NCBI GenBank assembly: GCA_030750765.1
Contig: JASMHM010000007.1
Location: 1-49,229, forward strand
Direction: 5' to 3'
Length of the DNA stretch: 49,229 nucleotides
Source: Candidatus Woesearchaeota archaeon
GTDB lineage: Archaea; Nanobdellota; Nanobdellia; Woesearchaeales; ARS49
A model generated the notes under the pieces. It did not search any database, was not told the DNA's origin, and worked only from the letters and a program-made list of their open reading frames with translations. Shown here piece by piece: positions 39,713-47,918 of the stretch. The position numbers and the translations under genes were made by a program. Position 1 is the stretch's first letter, and the number at the start of each line of letters is the position of its first letter.

Positions 39713-40206
39713 CATGTACTTCCTACAGATTTGCAGCCGCTGTATGCAAGATATACTCCCAGGGCTAATTGCCAAGGGTTCAAAGGTATGTACCCAAACC
39801 ATCTTGGCGCGGATGCCTCGTTGGGCTTTCCAGAAATGCCTAAGATTAACAAGTCCATAAACAAGCCCATTCCTTCTACCATTGCTACGTAGCCTAGGGC
39901 TGCTGCTGTTGTTCTTTTCAACCGCGATTTCATGAGTGTTTTCGCAATCTCAGAACGTTTGGGGTCTTGGGAGGAAAACTGTTCTCCCTTAGTGAGTATG
40001 ATTTCTAAATCGCCTCCGGAATATCCCATTGCCATCGCGTTTTCATTCAGATTGCTGTATTTCTTATCGTGGGCCTCTTTTTTTATCTGCATACGTTTTG
40101 CATAGGTCAAAGTCAAGTCAGGATCTGTTCTTTCTTCAATAGAATCAGTCGCGTCAGGCGTGGTTTCTGGAATGGGTGCATCCTCAGGATTATAGTCGTT
40201 ACTCAT
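39679..40206 (-). CDS. Membrane protein, unknown
   Basis: 175 residues. Acidic N-terminus (PEDAPIPETTPDATDSIEER), cytoplasmic helix part, and two hydrophobic stretches (about 105-125 and 140-160). TATA box CCTATATAC about 34 bp upstream of the ATG, with AGGGG between. The C-terminus runs into the older binding-protein remnant, so it may have been recently extended. Confidence 0.6.
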   Translation of the reverse strand: MSNDYNPEDAPIPETTPDATDSIEERTDPDLTLTYAKRMQIKKEAHDKKYSNLNENAMAMGYSGGDLEIILTKGEQFSSQDPKRSEIAKTLMKSRLKRTTAAALGYVAMVEGMGLFMDLLILGISGKPNEASAPRWFGYIPLNPWQLALGVYLAYSGCKSVGSTCSLGWNKLRGR

Positions 40207-40285
40207 ATGTTTCCCCTAAGGATAATGGGGTTTTTGAGTATATAGGCCTTTCGGTCTGTCACTACTAATTAGGCACTATTTTGGC

Positions 40286-40627
40286 TCAGTCGAAATACCG
40301 AGGATCGTCCGCCTTCACGGTCTCTTGTTTGGGTTTGGTCTCCGAGCTGGGCTCTTCCTTCTTAGGCTCCTTCACTTCTGGAATAGGATTAAGTTCTAAG
40401 GCGCGCTTAAAATTCACCGCTCCACACTTGATGCATCGACAATAAGGTCCCCACTTGCCCTCAACAATGTCCAAATAAGCACCACAAACGCACTTCCAGT
40501 TGTCAATCAGTTTATCCTTGTGTTTGACACAAACTGGCACTTTTTGCTTGTTCTTGGTGATGCATTGCTTCCCACAAAATGGACAGGCAAGAATTTGTGA
40601 CTGGCCGTATCGCTTAGGAATGCGCAT
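40286..40627 (-). CDS. Multi-cysteine zinc-binding protein
   Basis: 113 residues. Nine cysteines in three groups: C15, C18, C22; C33 with H36; C46, C48 with C63, C65, C68. They suggest two or three zinc ribbons, resembling topoisomerase C-terminal zinc domains. The acidic Lys/Pro/Glu tail (about 85-113) is disordered-looking. Start at the ATG 46 codons into the frame; the longer frame crosses the divergent promoter. Confidence 0.7.
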   Translation of the reverse strand: MRIPKRYGQSQILACPFCGKQCITKNKQKVPVCVKHKDKLIDNWKCVCGAYLDIVEGKWGPYCRCIKCGAVNFKRALELNPIPEVKEPKKEEPSSETKPKQETVKADDPRYFD

Positions 40628-40664
40628 GGTGTACTCGCGCCCCCACTCCTTAAAAAACTGTAGT

Positions 40665-40673
40665 TTTTTATAC
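40665..40673. promoter_or_regulatory. TATA box between divergent zinc protein and Tag glycosylase
   Basis: TTTTTATAC (40665-40673) is 29 bp before the Tag ATG (40694) and about 46 bp from the minus-strand ATG (40627). It can serve both directions, the minus-strand gene then having a short leader. Confidence 0.45.
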
Positions 40674-40693
40674 TCCAAAAACATAAAAAAACG

Positions 40694-41236
40694 ATGAGAT
40701 GTGAGTGGGCTGACAGTGAAGACATGCGAGACTACCACGATAAAGAGTGGGGGAAGGAAGTGCATGACGACCGATTACTGTTTGAATTTCTCATCCTAGA
40801 AGGTGCACAAGCAGGATTGAGCTGGAGCACGATCCTAAAAAAACGAGAAGGCTACCGAAAACTCTTCCACAACTTTGACGTTAAGAAGGTAGCAAAGATA
40901 ACCTCAAAGCAAGTAGAAAAGCTACTCCTTGACCCGAGCATCGTCAGAAACCGCTTGAAAGTTGAAAGTACTATTACAAACGCACAATTCTTCATGGACG
41001 TACAAAAAGAATTTGGAAGCTTTGATGCTTACATCTGGCAGTTTGTGGGTGGCAAACCTAAACTAAACACGTTCAAGAGTATGAAAGACATCCCTGCAAC
41101 AACAAAAGAATCAGACTCTATGAGTAAGGACCTTAAGGATCGAGGCTTTAGATTCGTAGGAAGTACTATTTGTTACGCGTTCATGCAAGCAACAGGCATG
41201 GTGAATGATCATATGGTAGACTGCGAGTTTCGTTAG
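40694..41236 (+). CDS. tag: DNA-3-methyladenine glycosylase I (Tag)
   Basis: 180 residues. The family zinc snap is complete: C3 and H15 near the start, H173 and C177 near the end. Conserved CEWADSEDMRDYHDKEWG opening and the LEGAQAGLSWSTILKKRE segment carry the base-flipping and catalytic residues (E39 region). It removes 3-methyladenine from alkylated DNA. Stop overlaps the convergent helical gene (TTAG). Confidence 0.95.
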   Translation: MRCEWADSEDMRDYHDKEWGKEVHDDRLLFEFLILEGAQAGLSWSTILKKREGYRKLFHNFDVKKVAKITSKQVEKLLLDPSIVRNRLKVESTITNAQFFMDVQKEFGSFDAYIWQFVGGKPKLNTFKSMKDIPATTKESDSMSKDLKDRGFRFVGSTICYAFMQATGMVNDHMVDCEFR

Positions 41237-41700
41237 AACAAGTTGCCTCTAAATCCTTCCCACTGTTTCTGGGTGCTCTCTTCTCCTTTGGACGCGACAG
41301 CAGCATCAACTTTTGCCACCTGAGCTTCAAGCAAGCTTTTTACGGCATAGCTCACCAGTCCGAGCTCCATCGTCTGCCCGCCTATTCTTCCCTCCTTCGT
41401 ACGGAATATCTTTCCAGACTTGACCAACGCTTCAAACTCTTTGGTGGCATTGCTCAATTTTTGTAGGTGACCCTTCAAATTGATGAAGACGTTTGGATCA
41501 TTCAAGTTTGCAGTGACGTATTCGGAGTCCAGCTCTGTTTTTTTCAAAATTTGGGCAGCCTTAAGCACTTGATCCGCAGCGTTAGCATGTGCTTGGGCCC
41601 ACTCAACAATTTTTTGCTCTGTAGCATCAGGTCTTCCCGCGGAGAATGTGGAAACATAATCGAGCATGCGTTTCTTGAGGTCCTTCAACGTGGTTATCAT
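41233..41700 (-). CDS. All-helical hypothetical protein
   Basis: 155 residues, rich in Ala, Lys and Glu with about five predicted helices, no cysteine and no membrane part. It looks like a four-helix bundle. No family recognised; role unknown. Ends by TTAG overlap against Tag. Confidence 0.65.
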   Translation of the reverse strand: MITTLKDLKKRMLDYVSTFSAGRPDATEQKIVEWAQAHANAADQVLKAAQILKKTELDSEYVTANLNDPNVFINLKGHLQKLSNATKEFEALVKSGKIFRTKEGRIGGQTMELGLVSYAVKSLLEAQVAKVDAAVASKGEESTQKQWEGFRGNLF

Positions 41701-41736
41701 GTCGTTAAGACTTTGTTTCTCAAAGAACCCTTCCTT

Positions 41737-41904
41737 TTATACCTCGTTAACTCTTGCTTTGAGAAAAGCATACTGTGTTTGGTAGTCGACGATGGTCTGG
41801 GCATCTTTAGCTTTGATCCCTTGAGCGATCGCTGCAGGCATCTGAAAGGCACTTACCACGGTGACCATTGCCGCACACACTTGTATTGCGAGTTTGGATG
41901 CCAT
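41737..41904 (-). CDS. Small secreted peptide
   Basis: 55 residues from the ATG about 25 bp after AATATAAAG (rc of 41928-41936). A signal peptide (about 1-28, ending AAIAQG) leaves a 27-residue basic/amphipathic mature end. The frame reads much further upstream, but that region is the structured candidate RNA and holds no good start. Function unknown. Confidence 0.5.
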   Translation of the reverse strand: MASKLAIQVCAAMVTVVSAFQMPAAIAQGIKAKDAQTIVDYQTQYAFLKARVNEV

Positions 41905-41944
41905 ACTATGACTTTCTTCGATCGACTTTATATTGATTCTATTC

Positions 41945-42207
41945 TTGAGTACGTACGAAGTTATTAAATAAAATCCTGATACCTCATATTTGTTCCGCAA
42001 ATTGCGGCTAACGAAAAGGTGGCTGTGCGTTTCGGCGCACGGCGCATCTAGAATTTTCCTACGCTTCTTCGGAAGCTCCTCTTCCAAAGTACGTACTCAA
42101 ATATCTTATATCTCATCTCTTCTTGTTGTTACTATCTTCGCGTACTAAGTACGAGAAAAGGAGGTATCTTAGTCAAGCGGACCACGGTTCGCTTGCTTTT
42201 TTTTCCA
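41945..42207 (+). ncRNA. Candidate structured RNA with 12-bp closing inverted repeat and terminator hairpin
   Basis: The 338-bp interval between genes (41905-42242) carries: a perfect 12-bp inverted repeat TTGAGTACGTAC (41945-41956) / GTACGTACTCAA (42089-42100); CCGCAA-A-TTGCGG (41994-42006); GTGCG/CGCAC; GCTTC-TTCG-GAAGC (UUCG tetraloop); CGTAC-TAA-GTACG (42141-42153); and a 9-bp hairpin CAAGCGGAC/GTTCGCTTG followed by eight T at 42198-42205. TATTAAATA (41962-41970) could start a transcript near 41992. RNase P and SRP RNA signatures are absent. Strand is inferred from the T-run. Confidence 0.4.
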
Positions 42208-42210
42208 AAA

Positions 42211-42228
42211 CGTTCTTATACTAGAACG
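42211..42228 (+). promoter_or_regulatory. Promoter inside a perfect 6-bp inverted repeat
   Basis: CGTTCT-TATACT-AGAACG is centred on the TATA box of the next gene (26 bp before its ATG). A dimeric regulator bound here would cover the TATA box directly. Confidence 0.5.
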
Positions 42229-42242
42229 ATTGCCTATTGGGT

Positions 42243-42716
42243 ATGGATAAGCCCAACCTGGCGTTGATTCTGGTGGTCATAGTGGCATTACTTGCTTTGG
42301 CCCAAGTGATAAGTGTCCAGAAGACTGGCCAAGGCATCAGTCATGTAATATTATCCAGCAGCTACGCTTCCTACAATGAACGAAACGCTCGTTTGCAAGA
42401 GCGACAAGAGCTGTACCAACAACAACTTGCCGACCGTGGTGCAAAGATTTACCGTGGTTCAGTCATACGAAATCCTGATGCGGGTCGTGTCACGCGCTAC
42501 CATTACGTTAGTCCTCAGGCGTCCGCCGACACGTTATCCAATCAAGCGCGCTACCGCGATGATTTTGATCGTAGAGACCTCGTGCTCCAGCAGTGGAGGG
42601 AGTCTGCAAGGCAGAGTGAGGCAGCACAAGACCGACTCAAAGACAAGAGTGTTACGTTGCGTAATCAGTATCGTGGTCAACAAGACTGGTCAAGCAGTCT
42701 GTACAGACGCACCTAG
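42243..42716 (+). CDS. Membrane-anchored helical protein
   Basis: 157 residues from the ATG 26 bp behind the TATA box. N-terminal anchor (about 5-24) and a long, basic, glutamine-rich helical exterior with many Tyr and Arg. No cysteine. The anchor resembles others in the window. Function unknown. Confidence 0.65.
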   Translation: MDKPNLALILVVIVALLALAQVISVQKTGQGISHVILSSSYASYNERNARLQERQELYQQQLADRGAKIYRGSVIRNPDAGRVTRYHYVSPQASADTLSNQARYRDDFDRRDLVLQQWRESARQSEAAQDRLKDKSVTLRNQYRGQQDWSSSLYRRT

Positions 42717-43525
42717 ATCGCTCTGAGAAAGCTAACAAAATATCCGCCTGTCTTATCATCCTCATCTTCTGTTTGATGGTAGACGTCCAAAATTACCTTG
42801 CTTGTTTTGTATATGCTTTCTTCAAAAGAAAACAACTGTTCTGCTTTGACGCCGTCTACAGGCAATGCGAGACATCCTTCTTCAAAGTCTGTGCGCAGCT
42901 GACCTAATTTGGACAGATCCGCTCTTTTTGCGTTGCTGTACGTAACGCGTACGCACATCCCACCATCCTTGCATAATTGTCGAAGATTGCGAGAGATCAC
43001 CTTGTCTGTGAGAATGTCATCGTACAACTCTTCTGGGTCGTCCGTCTCTTCCTCTTCAGGATCTTTAGCTTCAGAAAGATATTTGGCCACTTTCGCATCA
43101 TCAGGATGCTGGTAGCCGTGTTCGTTGTAAAAGTCTTCACAGTCCTCTCCTGGTGCTATGTTGGGAAAGCAAAAGATGACAAGATCTGCTTTTTCTTTGA
43201 GTTTAAAATCTGGAAGGTAGGTTTCGATGAATGTCGCTTGAGGCAGGCGTTCTTTTGCTTTTTCGAGCATCTTGTGCGAGCCATCAACGCCGATAAACTT
43301 GCTCTTGGGGAAGAGTTTGGCCACCTCTGCAAGTAGTTGTCCTCCTCCGCACGCAAAATCTAAGATCGTTTCTGGTTCGTGCTTGCAAAAAAGCCTGATC
43401 TCTTGGGCTATCTTCTTGTAGGCAATCTTGTGCGAGCGATCATCTGCTTGGGAAAGCCACCACTTTCCTACAACTTGGTTGTAGCTTTCTTGACCCTTGT
43501 CTAGCTCGTCATCAAAATTGATCAT
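42713..43525 (-). CDS. SAM-dependent methyltransferase
   Basis: 270 residues from the ATG at 43525; longer frames (to 43591) would start within or before the expected transcription start. SAM motif I DFACGGGQ (about 56-63), acidic strand-2 end GVDGSHKM (D81), and a FCFPNIAPGE segment at motif II. A long acidic insertion (about 150-172, PEEEETDDPEE) is unusual. Likely a small-molecule or protein methyltransferase; substrate unknown. Confidence 0.85.
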   Translation of the reverse strand: MINFDDELDKGQESYNQVVGKWWLSQADDRSHKIAYKKIAQEIRLFCKHEPETILDFACGGGQLLAEVAKLFPKSKFIGVDGSHKMLEKAKERLPQATFIETYLPDFKLKEKADLVIFCFPNIAPGEDCEDFYNEHGYQHPDDAKVAKYLSEAKDPEEEETDDPEELYDDILTDKVISRNLRQLCKDGGMCVRVTYSNAKRADLSKLGQLRTDFEEGCLALPVDGVKAEQLFSFEESIYKTSKVILDVYHQTEDEDDKTGGYFVSFLRAI

Positions 43526-43576
43526 CCTATTCTGCCATGCTGGTTGCTTAAAAGCTTTCCCCCGCAAATGCATAAT

Positions 43577-43587
43577 TCTTAAATATT
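43577..43587. promoter_or_regulatory. TATA box between divergent methyltransferase and membrane protein
   Basis: TCTTAAATATT is about 29 bp from the plus-strand ATG at 43607 and reads as AATATTTAAG for the minus-strand gene, whose expected start then falls near 43557. Confidence 0.5.
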
Positions 43588-43606
43588 CCAAGACTTAACC
43601 CTGGGC

Positions 43607-44128
43607 ATGCCGCACCTGTCAACTGCTGACGCCACACCGACGGAGAGCAGTTTTGAACGGCTACAAAAAGCTTGCGAAGATTCTGGCTACGCGTCTGTTG
43701 AGGGCCATCCTGCGCTATACACAAGAGATAAAGAGGATAGTACGGAGTTTGTCTGGATTGGGGGTCCGATAAAATACGTGGAAACTGCGCAACCAGAGAT
43801 CGTCCGAGAAAACTTTTTGCAACGGACTAGATTCTGGTGGCAGGCAGGAATAGTGGCCGCGCCTCCTCTGGTATTATACTGTTTGGCAGCGTACAAATTC
43901 GCTGACACGATCATCAACAAATTCCCTGACCATGTGGTTGGGAGCTTTATGTATGGCATGGGGGCTTTCGCGCTTGGTCTTTCTGCTGTGGCAGTGGTGC
44001 ATGAGGGTCTTATGGCGTATTGGCGAAGAAAAGCCAATAATGACTTGAACTCAACATGTTCAAACATTCTTGTTGGGGAAGAGGCGATCCAACCGCTAGG
44101 GGATAGGGCAGGTCAAATCTTTGGTTAA
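43607..44128 (+). CDS. Two-helix membrane protein, unknown
   Basis: 173 residues. A soluble front (about 1-70), then hydrophobic segments (about 83-104 and 113-138) and a cytoplasmic tail. Leaderless promoter shared with the methyltransferase. Followed by a strong hairpin terminator. No family recognised. Confidence 0.65.
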   Translation: MPHLSTADATPTESSFERLQKACEDSGYASVEGHPALYTRDKEDSTEFVWIGGPIKYVETAQPEIVRENFLQRTRFWWQAGIVAAPPLVLYCLAAYKFADTIINKFPDHVVGSFMYGMGAFALGLSAVAVVHEGLMAYWRRKANNDLNSTCSNILVGEEAIQPLGDRAGQIFG

Positions 44129-44138
44129 AGAAAAAAGT

Positions 44139-44161
44139 ATCCCGCTACTCTTGAGCGGGAT
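44139..44161. terminator. Bidirectional hairpin terminator
   Basis: ATCCCGCT (44139-44146) and AGCGGGAT (44154-44161) form a perfect 8-bp stem around ACTCTTG. T-rich DNA lies on both outer sides (TTTTCCTC after, and AAAAAA read as U-rich on the minus strand). It lies between convergent genes. Confidence 0.7.
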
Positions 44162-44177
44162 TTTCCTCATGCTCAGT

Positions 44178-44573
44178 TCACTGCTGTCGTGGAAAAATTT
44201 CGGCAAGAGGGTCTGATTCGTCGGAAAGGTTCTCTCCTGCTGCTCGCGTAAGTTCTCCTAGCGCTTCTGCGTAGGATTTTCGCCTGTGCACCGCGTGTTT
44301 TTTCCGTAACGCTGTTGTTGCCTTCCTTATGGCGTTCTTCACCATGTGGCGTTCTCCAAATCCTTGTGCGTGCACTTGGATGTTGTCCCTGCCGCTATTC
44401 ATGTACAAACTGCACTCTAATCCTTGCAGTTTTCTTGTTTTAGCATTCGCTTTGGTTACTACCGCGCGTATGCTACCGTCTATGTCTTGTTTCCTCAGAA
44501 ATACTTCCAACTGTTCACGAATGAGCCCTGTGTTGAGTGGTGCAACCTTCGAGCTCACGTCAATGGTTGTCAT
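44178..44573 (-). CDS. Possible ribosome-hibernation (HPF/RaiA)-like protein
   Basis: 131 residues from the ATG behind GGAGGTAGGTTC. The stretch LECSLYMNSGRDNIQVHAQG (about 72-91), then a helix ERHMVKNAIRKATTALRKKH (about 94-113), recalls the beta-beta-alpha part of HPF proteins, with a basic helix surface. The identity is low and uncertain. TATA box rc of TATAAATAC (44609-44617). It starts 36 bp before the TrmB stop downstream on the same strand. Confidence 0.55.
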   Translation of the reverse strand: MTTIDVSSKVAPLNTGLIREQLEVFLRKQDIDGSIRAVVTKANAKTRKLQGLECSLYMNSGRDNIQVHAQGFGERHMVKNAIRKATTALRKKHAVHRRKSYAEALGELTRAAGENLSDESDPLAEIFPRQQ

Positions 44574-44634
44574 GAACCTACCTCCAATCAAGGGGGTAGG
44601 CATAGCAAGTATAAATACTTTGTGAATCTTTACA

Positions 44635-45393
44635 CTATTTGTAATGCTTAATTCTTTGACTCCAAACTTGCTCGTAAACTTGGCGGAATGTATCTGCAAT
44701 TACTTTGTCTTTTATCAAGAAGGCCTTTGGAATTTTTTGGGTATAATATTGCATATACACCATGTCATCCACGACGCCCCATTCTGTTTCATTGTTCAAT
44801 TCTGCGAACCCTGTTTCAGTATTTTTGTTTTTTCTTTTCTTTTCTAATGGTTTGTCTTCCATAGGGAAGAGTATTTTACCCCGAACCTTCAACTTATTTC
44901 TCAATGCATGGTGTTCATCATAAAACGCAACTAAACGCTGGTACGCATGTTTCTTAGCTCCATATACGCGTTCAGTGGACTTTGGGGTCAGCTTGCCATT
45001 TATCTCGTACCACATGGACTTAATCCCGGTAAAGCCTTCATAATACTTATACTCTGATTGTGGGTGCCCTAATTTTTTCTTCTTAAAGCGAATCAGCTCA
45101 TCTTGCACTGTCTTCCTCTGCTTTTCAAGAGTTTGTTGTTTTTCTCTAAACAGCTCGTTCAACGATTCGGAGGGTGCGGGCATAAAGATTTTTGTGTTGT
45201 TCCGAAAACGAAAACTTACCAGACCTTTTGAAACAAGCTTTTCAAGAATCTTGTAAATGTTGGAGCTAGCTATGCCGCTTTGACTACATATTTGCCCTGT
45301 TTGCGCTTCGCCTAAGGTAAGAAGAGCCATATATGTTCTTGATTCTTGCGAGGTTATGCCTATGTTCTTAAGCATAAGTTCGATTTTTTTCAT
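44635..45393 (-). CDS. TrmB family transcriptional regulator
   Basis: 252 residues. Winged helix at 1-70 (LKNIGITSQESRTYMALLTL), coiled linker about 80-110, then the C-terminal domain with YYEGFTGIK box. It is divergent to a binding lipoprotein and its ATG sits just after a perfect 6-bp inverted repeat that also lies before that lipoprotein. Regulation of the lipoprotein and itself is likely. Confidence 0.9.
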   Translation of the reverse strand: MKKIELMLKNIGITSQESRTYMALLTLGEAQTGQICSQSGIASSNIYKILEKLVSKGLVSFRFRNNTKIFMPAPSESLNELFREKQQTLEKQRKTVQDELIRFKKKKLGHPQSEYKYYEGFTGIKSMWYEINGKLTPKSTERVYGAKKHAYQRLVAFYDEHHALRNKLKVRGKILFPMEDKPLEKKRKNKNTETGFAELNNETEWGVVDDMVYMQYYTQKIPKAFLIKDKVIADTFRQVYEQVWSQRIKHYK

Positions 45394-45394
45394 T

Positions 45395-45430
45395 CTACTA
45401 TACTCAAATAGTAGCTACATTTTAAATCTT
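45395..45430. promoter_or_regulatory. Divergent promoter and candidate TrmB operator
   Basis: CTACTATACTCAAATAGTAG (45395-45414) has perfect 6-bp arms. A TATA-like ACATTTTAAATC (45417-45428) serves the plus-strand ATG at 45450 and, read the other way, the TrmB gene, whose expected start lies in the repeat. A bound regulator would stop both. Confidence 0.5.
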
Positions 45431-45449
45431 TTGGTACATTCTAGAACTC

Positions 45450-46433
45450 ATGAAAAAACTACTCATACTGCTACTCGTGCTATCAGCATGCATGCCCCAG
45501 AACGACACCTTTGACATCGGAGTAATCGTGCCTCTCACAGGACCTGCTAGCTATTACTCTCAGAATTACATCAAAGGGATGGAATTAGCGCTTGAAGAAA
45601 CTCCAGGAATTCAGGTCCATGTAAGAGATGGAAAATTGGATAGCACTGAAAGCATAAAGGAGGCAAACAGCCTTGAACACTTGGTGGATCCTGAGGCGTA
45701 TGTCGTCGTTTTTGGAGTGCCCACACACGCAGTAGCGCCTTTACTCCAAGAAACGGGAAAACCTCTTCTCTATGAAGCATACACGCGAGACATAGCAGAA
45801 CTCTACCCTAATGCCTACAAGTCCAACTTTGATGCACAATCAAGCTGCAAAGAACTCACCAAACGCATTGCTGATGAAAAAATAGGGGTGTTGTTTGCCG
45901 ATATCATGTACACCGAAGAATGCTTAAAGGGAATACGCCAAATAACCGAAGTAAACGAGTATAGATATTCCTATGGAGACCTCGACTTCAGAACCTTGCT
46001 TCTCAAAGCAGAGAAAGACGGCATAGAGAGGTTATTCATCATGGGGCTAAGCCATGAAATGCTTAACATGTTTCAGCAACTTACCGAACTGGGTTCTGAT
46101 ATGAAGGTTGCTTGTGCAGCCACTTCAGAATGTATCATTCCTCTAGTTGAGCAGAGCATCCCTAAAGATCGATTAAAAGGAACACTATCTGTAGATTACA
46201 TACCCGAAAATATTGTTGACTCAGAATTTGGCAAAAAATACTTGCAACAACATCCTGGAGCACAAAAAACAGAGATAATGAATGCTGCAGCAGGGTTCGA
46301 AGCAATCAAAATACTTGCGTCAAGGTTTGGAAACTACAAAAGCGTAATCGGCACCAAAGGATTCCAAGACCGAATCATGCAAACCGAACACTACGTTTAT
46401 GAGTATGACAAAGGATGGGAGATCGTAAAGTGA
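45450..46433 (+). CDS. LivJ/Peripla_BP_6-like substrate-binding lipoprotein
   Basis: 327 residues. Lipobox VLSAC, lipidated Cys 14. The body starts IGVIVPLTGPASYYSQNYIKG (about 23-43), the standard opening of branched-chain-amino-acid-type binding proteins, with two alternating alpha/beta lobes. No permease or ATPase gene is near, so it either serves distant transporter parts or is a sensor for the TrmB regulator. The C-terminus lacks the FDxNGD loop found in the decayed remnant at 39515. Confidence 0.88.
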   Translation: MKKLLILLLVLSACMPQNDTFDIGVIVPLTGPASYYSQNYIKGMELALEETPGIQVHVRDGKLDSTESIKEANSLEHLVDPEAYVVVFGVPTHAVAPLLQETGKPLLYEAYTRDIAELYPNAYKSNFDAQSSCKELTKRIADEKIGVLFADIMYTEECLKGIRQITEVNEYRYSYGDLDFRTLLLKAEKDGIERLFIMGLSHEMLNMFQQLTELGSDMKVACAATSECIIPLVEQSIPKDRLKGTLSVDYIPENIVDSEFGKKYLQQHPGAQKTEIMNAAAGFEAIKILASRFGNYKSVIGTKGFQDRIMQTEHYVYEYDKGWEIVK

Positions 46434-46446
46434 GCTTCCTTGGAGA

Positions 46447-47883
46447 TTATGGGGTGTGTTTACTTCTTAGGTGAGCGATCAATGCTGCAGGGTTGGGTTT
46501 GTCTCCGGTTGCTTTCTTGATCAATTCGTCTGGTGCGTATCTTCTACCGTGTTGGTGGATGTTGGTTTTTAGCCAGTCTGTGAGTTTGGTGAACTTTCCT
46601 TGGCTGAAGTCGCTTTCAAATTTCAGCTTCTTGTTCGCTTTCTCCCATAGTTGTGCTGCAATCATGGTTCCTATGCTGTAGGTGGGGAAGTACCCAAATC
46701 CGCTGGTCCAGTGGATGTCTTGTAAGCAACCTTGACTGTTGTTGGGCACTTTCAATCCTAGGTATTCTTGCATTCTAGAGTTCCATTCGTCCGGCACGTC
46801 CTTTACCTTGATACTTCCATCAAACAATCCTCGTTCTATCTCAAATCGCATGATGACATGCATGTGGTAGCTTACTTCGTCTGCGTCCACGCGAATAAAG
46901 CCTGGCACCATGGCGTTTACATGACCATAACATTGTTCTGAGGAAAGATTCCATCCTTCTTTTTGCATTAAGGGGGAGAGCCACTGCCAGAACTCTTTTC
47001 CCCTGCTAAGATGGTTCTCCCATATTCTTGATTGCGATTCGTGAGTGCTTAGGCTTGCCGCTTCTCCTTGTGCAGTGCCGTAATGCTCAAAGGGCAATCC
47101 TTGATCGTACAGTGCATGCCCTGTTTCGTGGACTGCTGCCAACACGCTCTGGAAGGGTTCTTTTGGGTCGTATCGGGTGGTTATCCTGGTGTCTACCGTG
47201 TTTCCTGTGGTGAAGGGATGGGTGCTTACATCCATTCTTCCGCGATCCCAGTCAAAGCCCATCTTGGTGGCGACCTCTCTGCAGAGCTTTTCTTGCTTTG
47301 CCACGTCATACGTTCCTTTGAGTTCGGGTTTCACGTGTTTGTGTTTTAGCAATTGCAGTATTGCTTTTTTTATCTTCTTGAAGTGCACGTCTACCTTCTT
47401 GCAGGTGAGACTTTCGTCGTTGTCTTCTAGGTGTACGTCTAGTGCAAACTTTCTCGGATTGATGTATTTGGCTGTTTTTTGTTCTATGTCTAGTATTTTT
47501 TGTAGGTGTGGTGCGAATTTCTTAAAATCCCCTTTTGCTCGTGCTTCCCTCCACACTTCGGTGGCGTGGGTCTTGACTTTGCTGGACATTGCCACGTGTT
47601 CTGTGGGAATTTTTGTGGATTTTCTGTAGTCCTTTTCTAGCTCTTTGAGGTTTACTTGCTGTGCTTCGTTCAATTTTTCTTTTTTTGTCTCGCGGATTAG
47701 TTTCCCTATTTGTTTGCTGGTGAACATGTCGTGCACCACAGAACTTAGCGCTGCGAATTGGTGAGCGCGCATCTCTACACCCTTCTTAGGCATCATGACC
47801 TCTTGATCCCAGCCAAGAATGCCGCCTGCACTTCCTAGATAGCACACGTTCTTGACTTTGTCAAAGAGTTCTTTGTAAGGCAT
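46447..47883 (-). CDS. M32 family carboxypeptidase (Taq-like)
   Basis: 478 residues, normal length. Zinc motif HETGH at 252-256 and third ligand E282 (HESQSR). Conserved STHPF (220-224) and DTRITTRY (231-238) support the family. It removes C-terminal residues from peptides. The start codon is near CAT at 47881-47883. No promoter sequence is clear. Confidence 0.95.
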   Translation of the reverse strand: MPYKELFDKVKNVCYLGSAGGILGWDQEVMMPKKGVEMRAHQFAALSSVVHDMFTSKQIGKLIRETKKEKLNEAQQVNLKELEKDYRKSTKIPTEHVAMSSKVKTHATEVWREARAKGDFKKFAPHLQKILDIEQKTAKYINPRKFALDVHLEDNDESLTCKKVDVHFKKIKKAILQLLKHKHVKPELKGTYDVAKQEKLCREVATKMGFDWDRGRMDVSTHPFTTGNTVDTRITTRYDPKEPFQSVLAAVHETGHALYDQGLPFEHYGTAQGEAASLSTHESQSRIWENHLSRGKEFWQWLSPLMQKEGWNLSSEQCYGHVNAMVPGFIRVDADEVSYHMHVIMRFEIERGLFDGSIKVKDVPDEWNSRMQEYLGLKVPNNSQGCLQDIHWTSGFGYFPTYSIGTMIAAQLWEKANKKLKFESDFSQGKFTKLTDWLKTNIHQHGRRYAPDELIKKATGDKPNPAALIAHLRSKHTP

Positions 47884-47918
47884 GCATAGATGACGGGGCG
47901 GGTTCTATAAAAAGTTAC

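Noticed and set aside
41992-42207. RNase P RNA or SRP RNA
   Set aside because: The conserved cores (GAAAGUCC-type for RNase P, the GGUCAGGUCC/GGAAGCAGC-type SRP loop) are not present on either strand.
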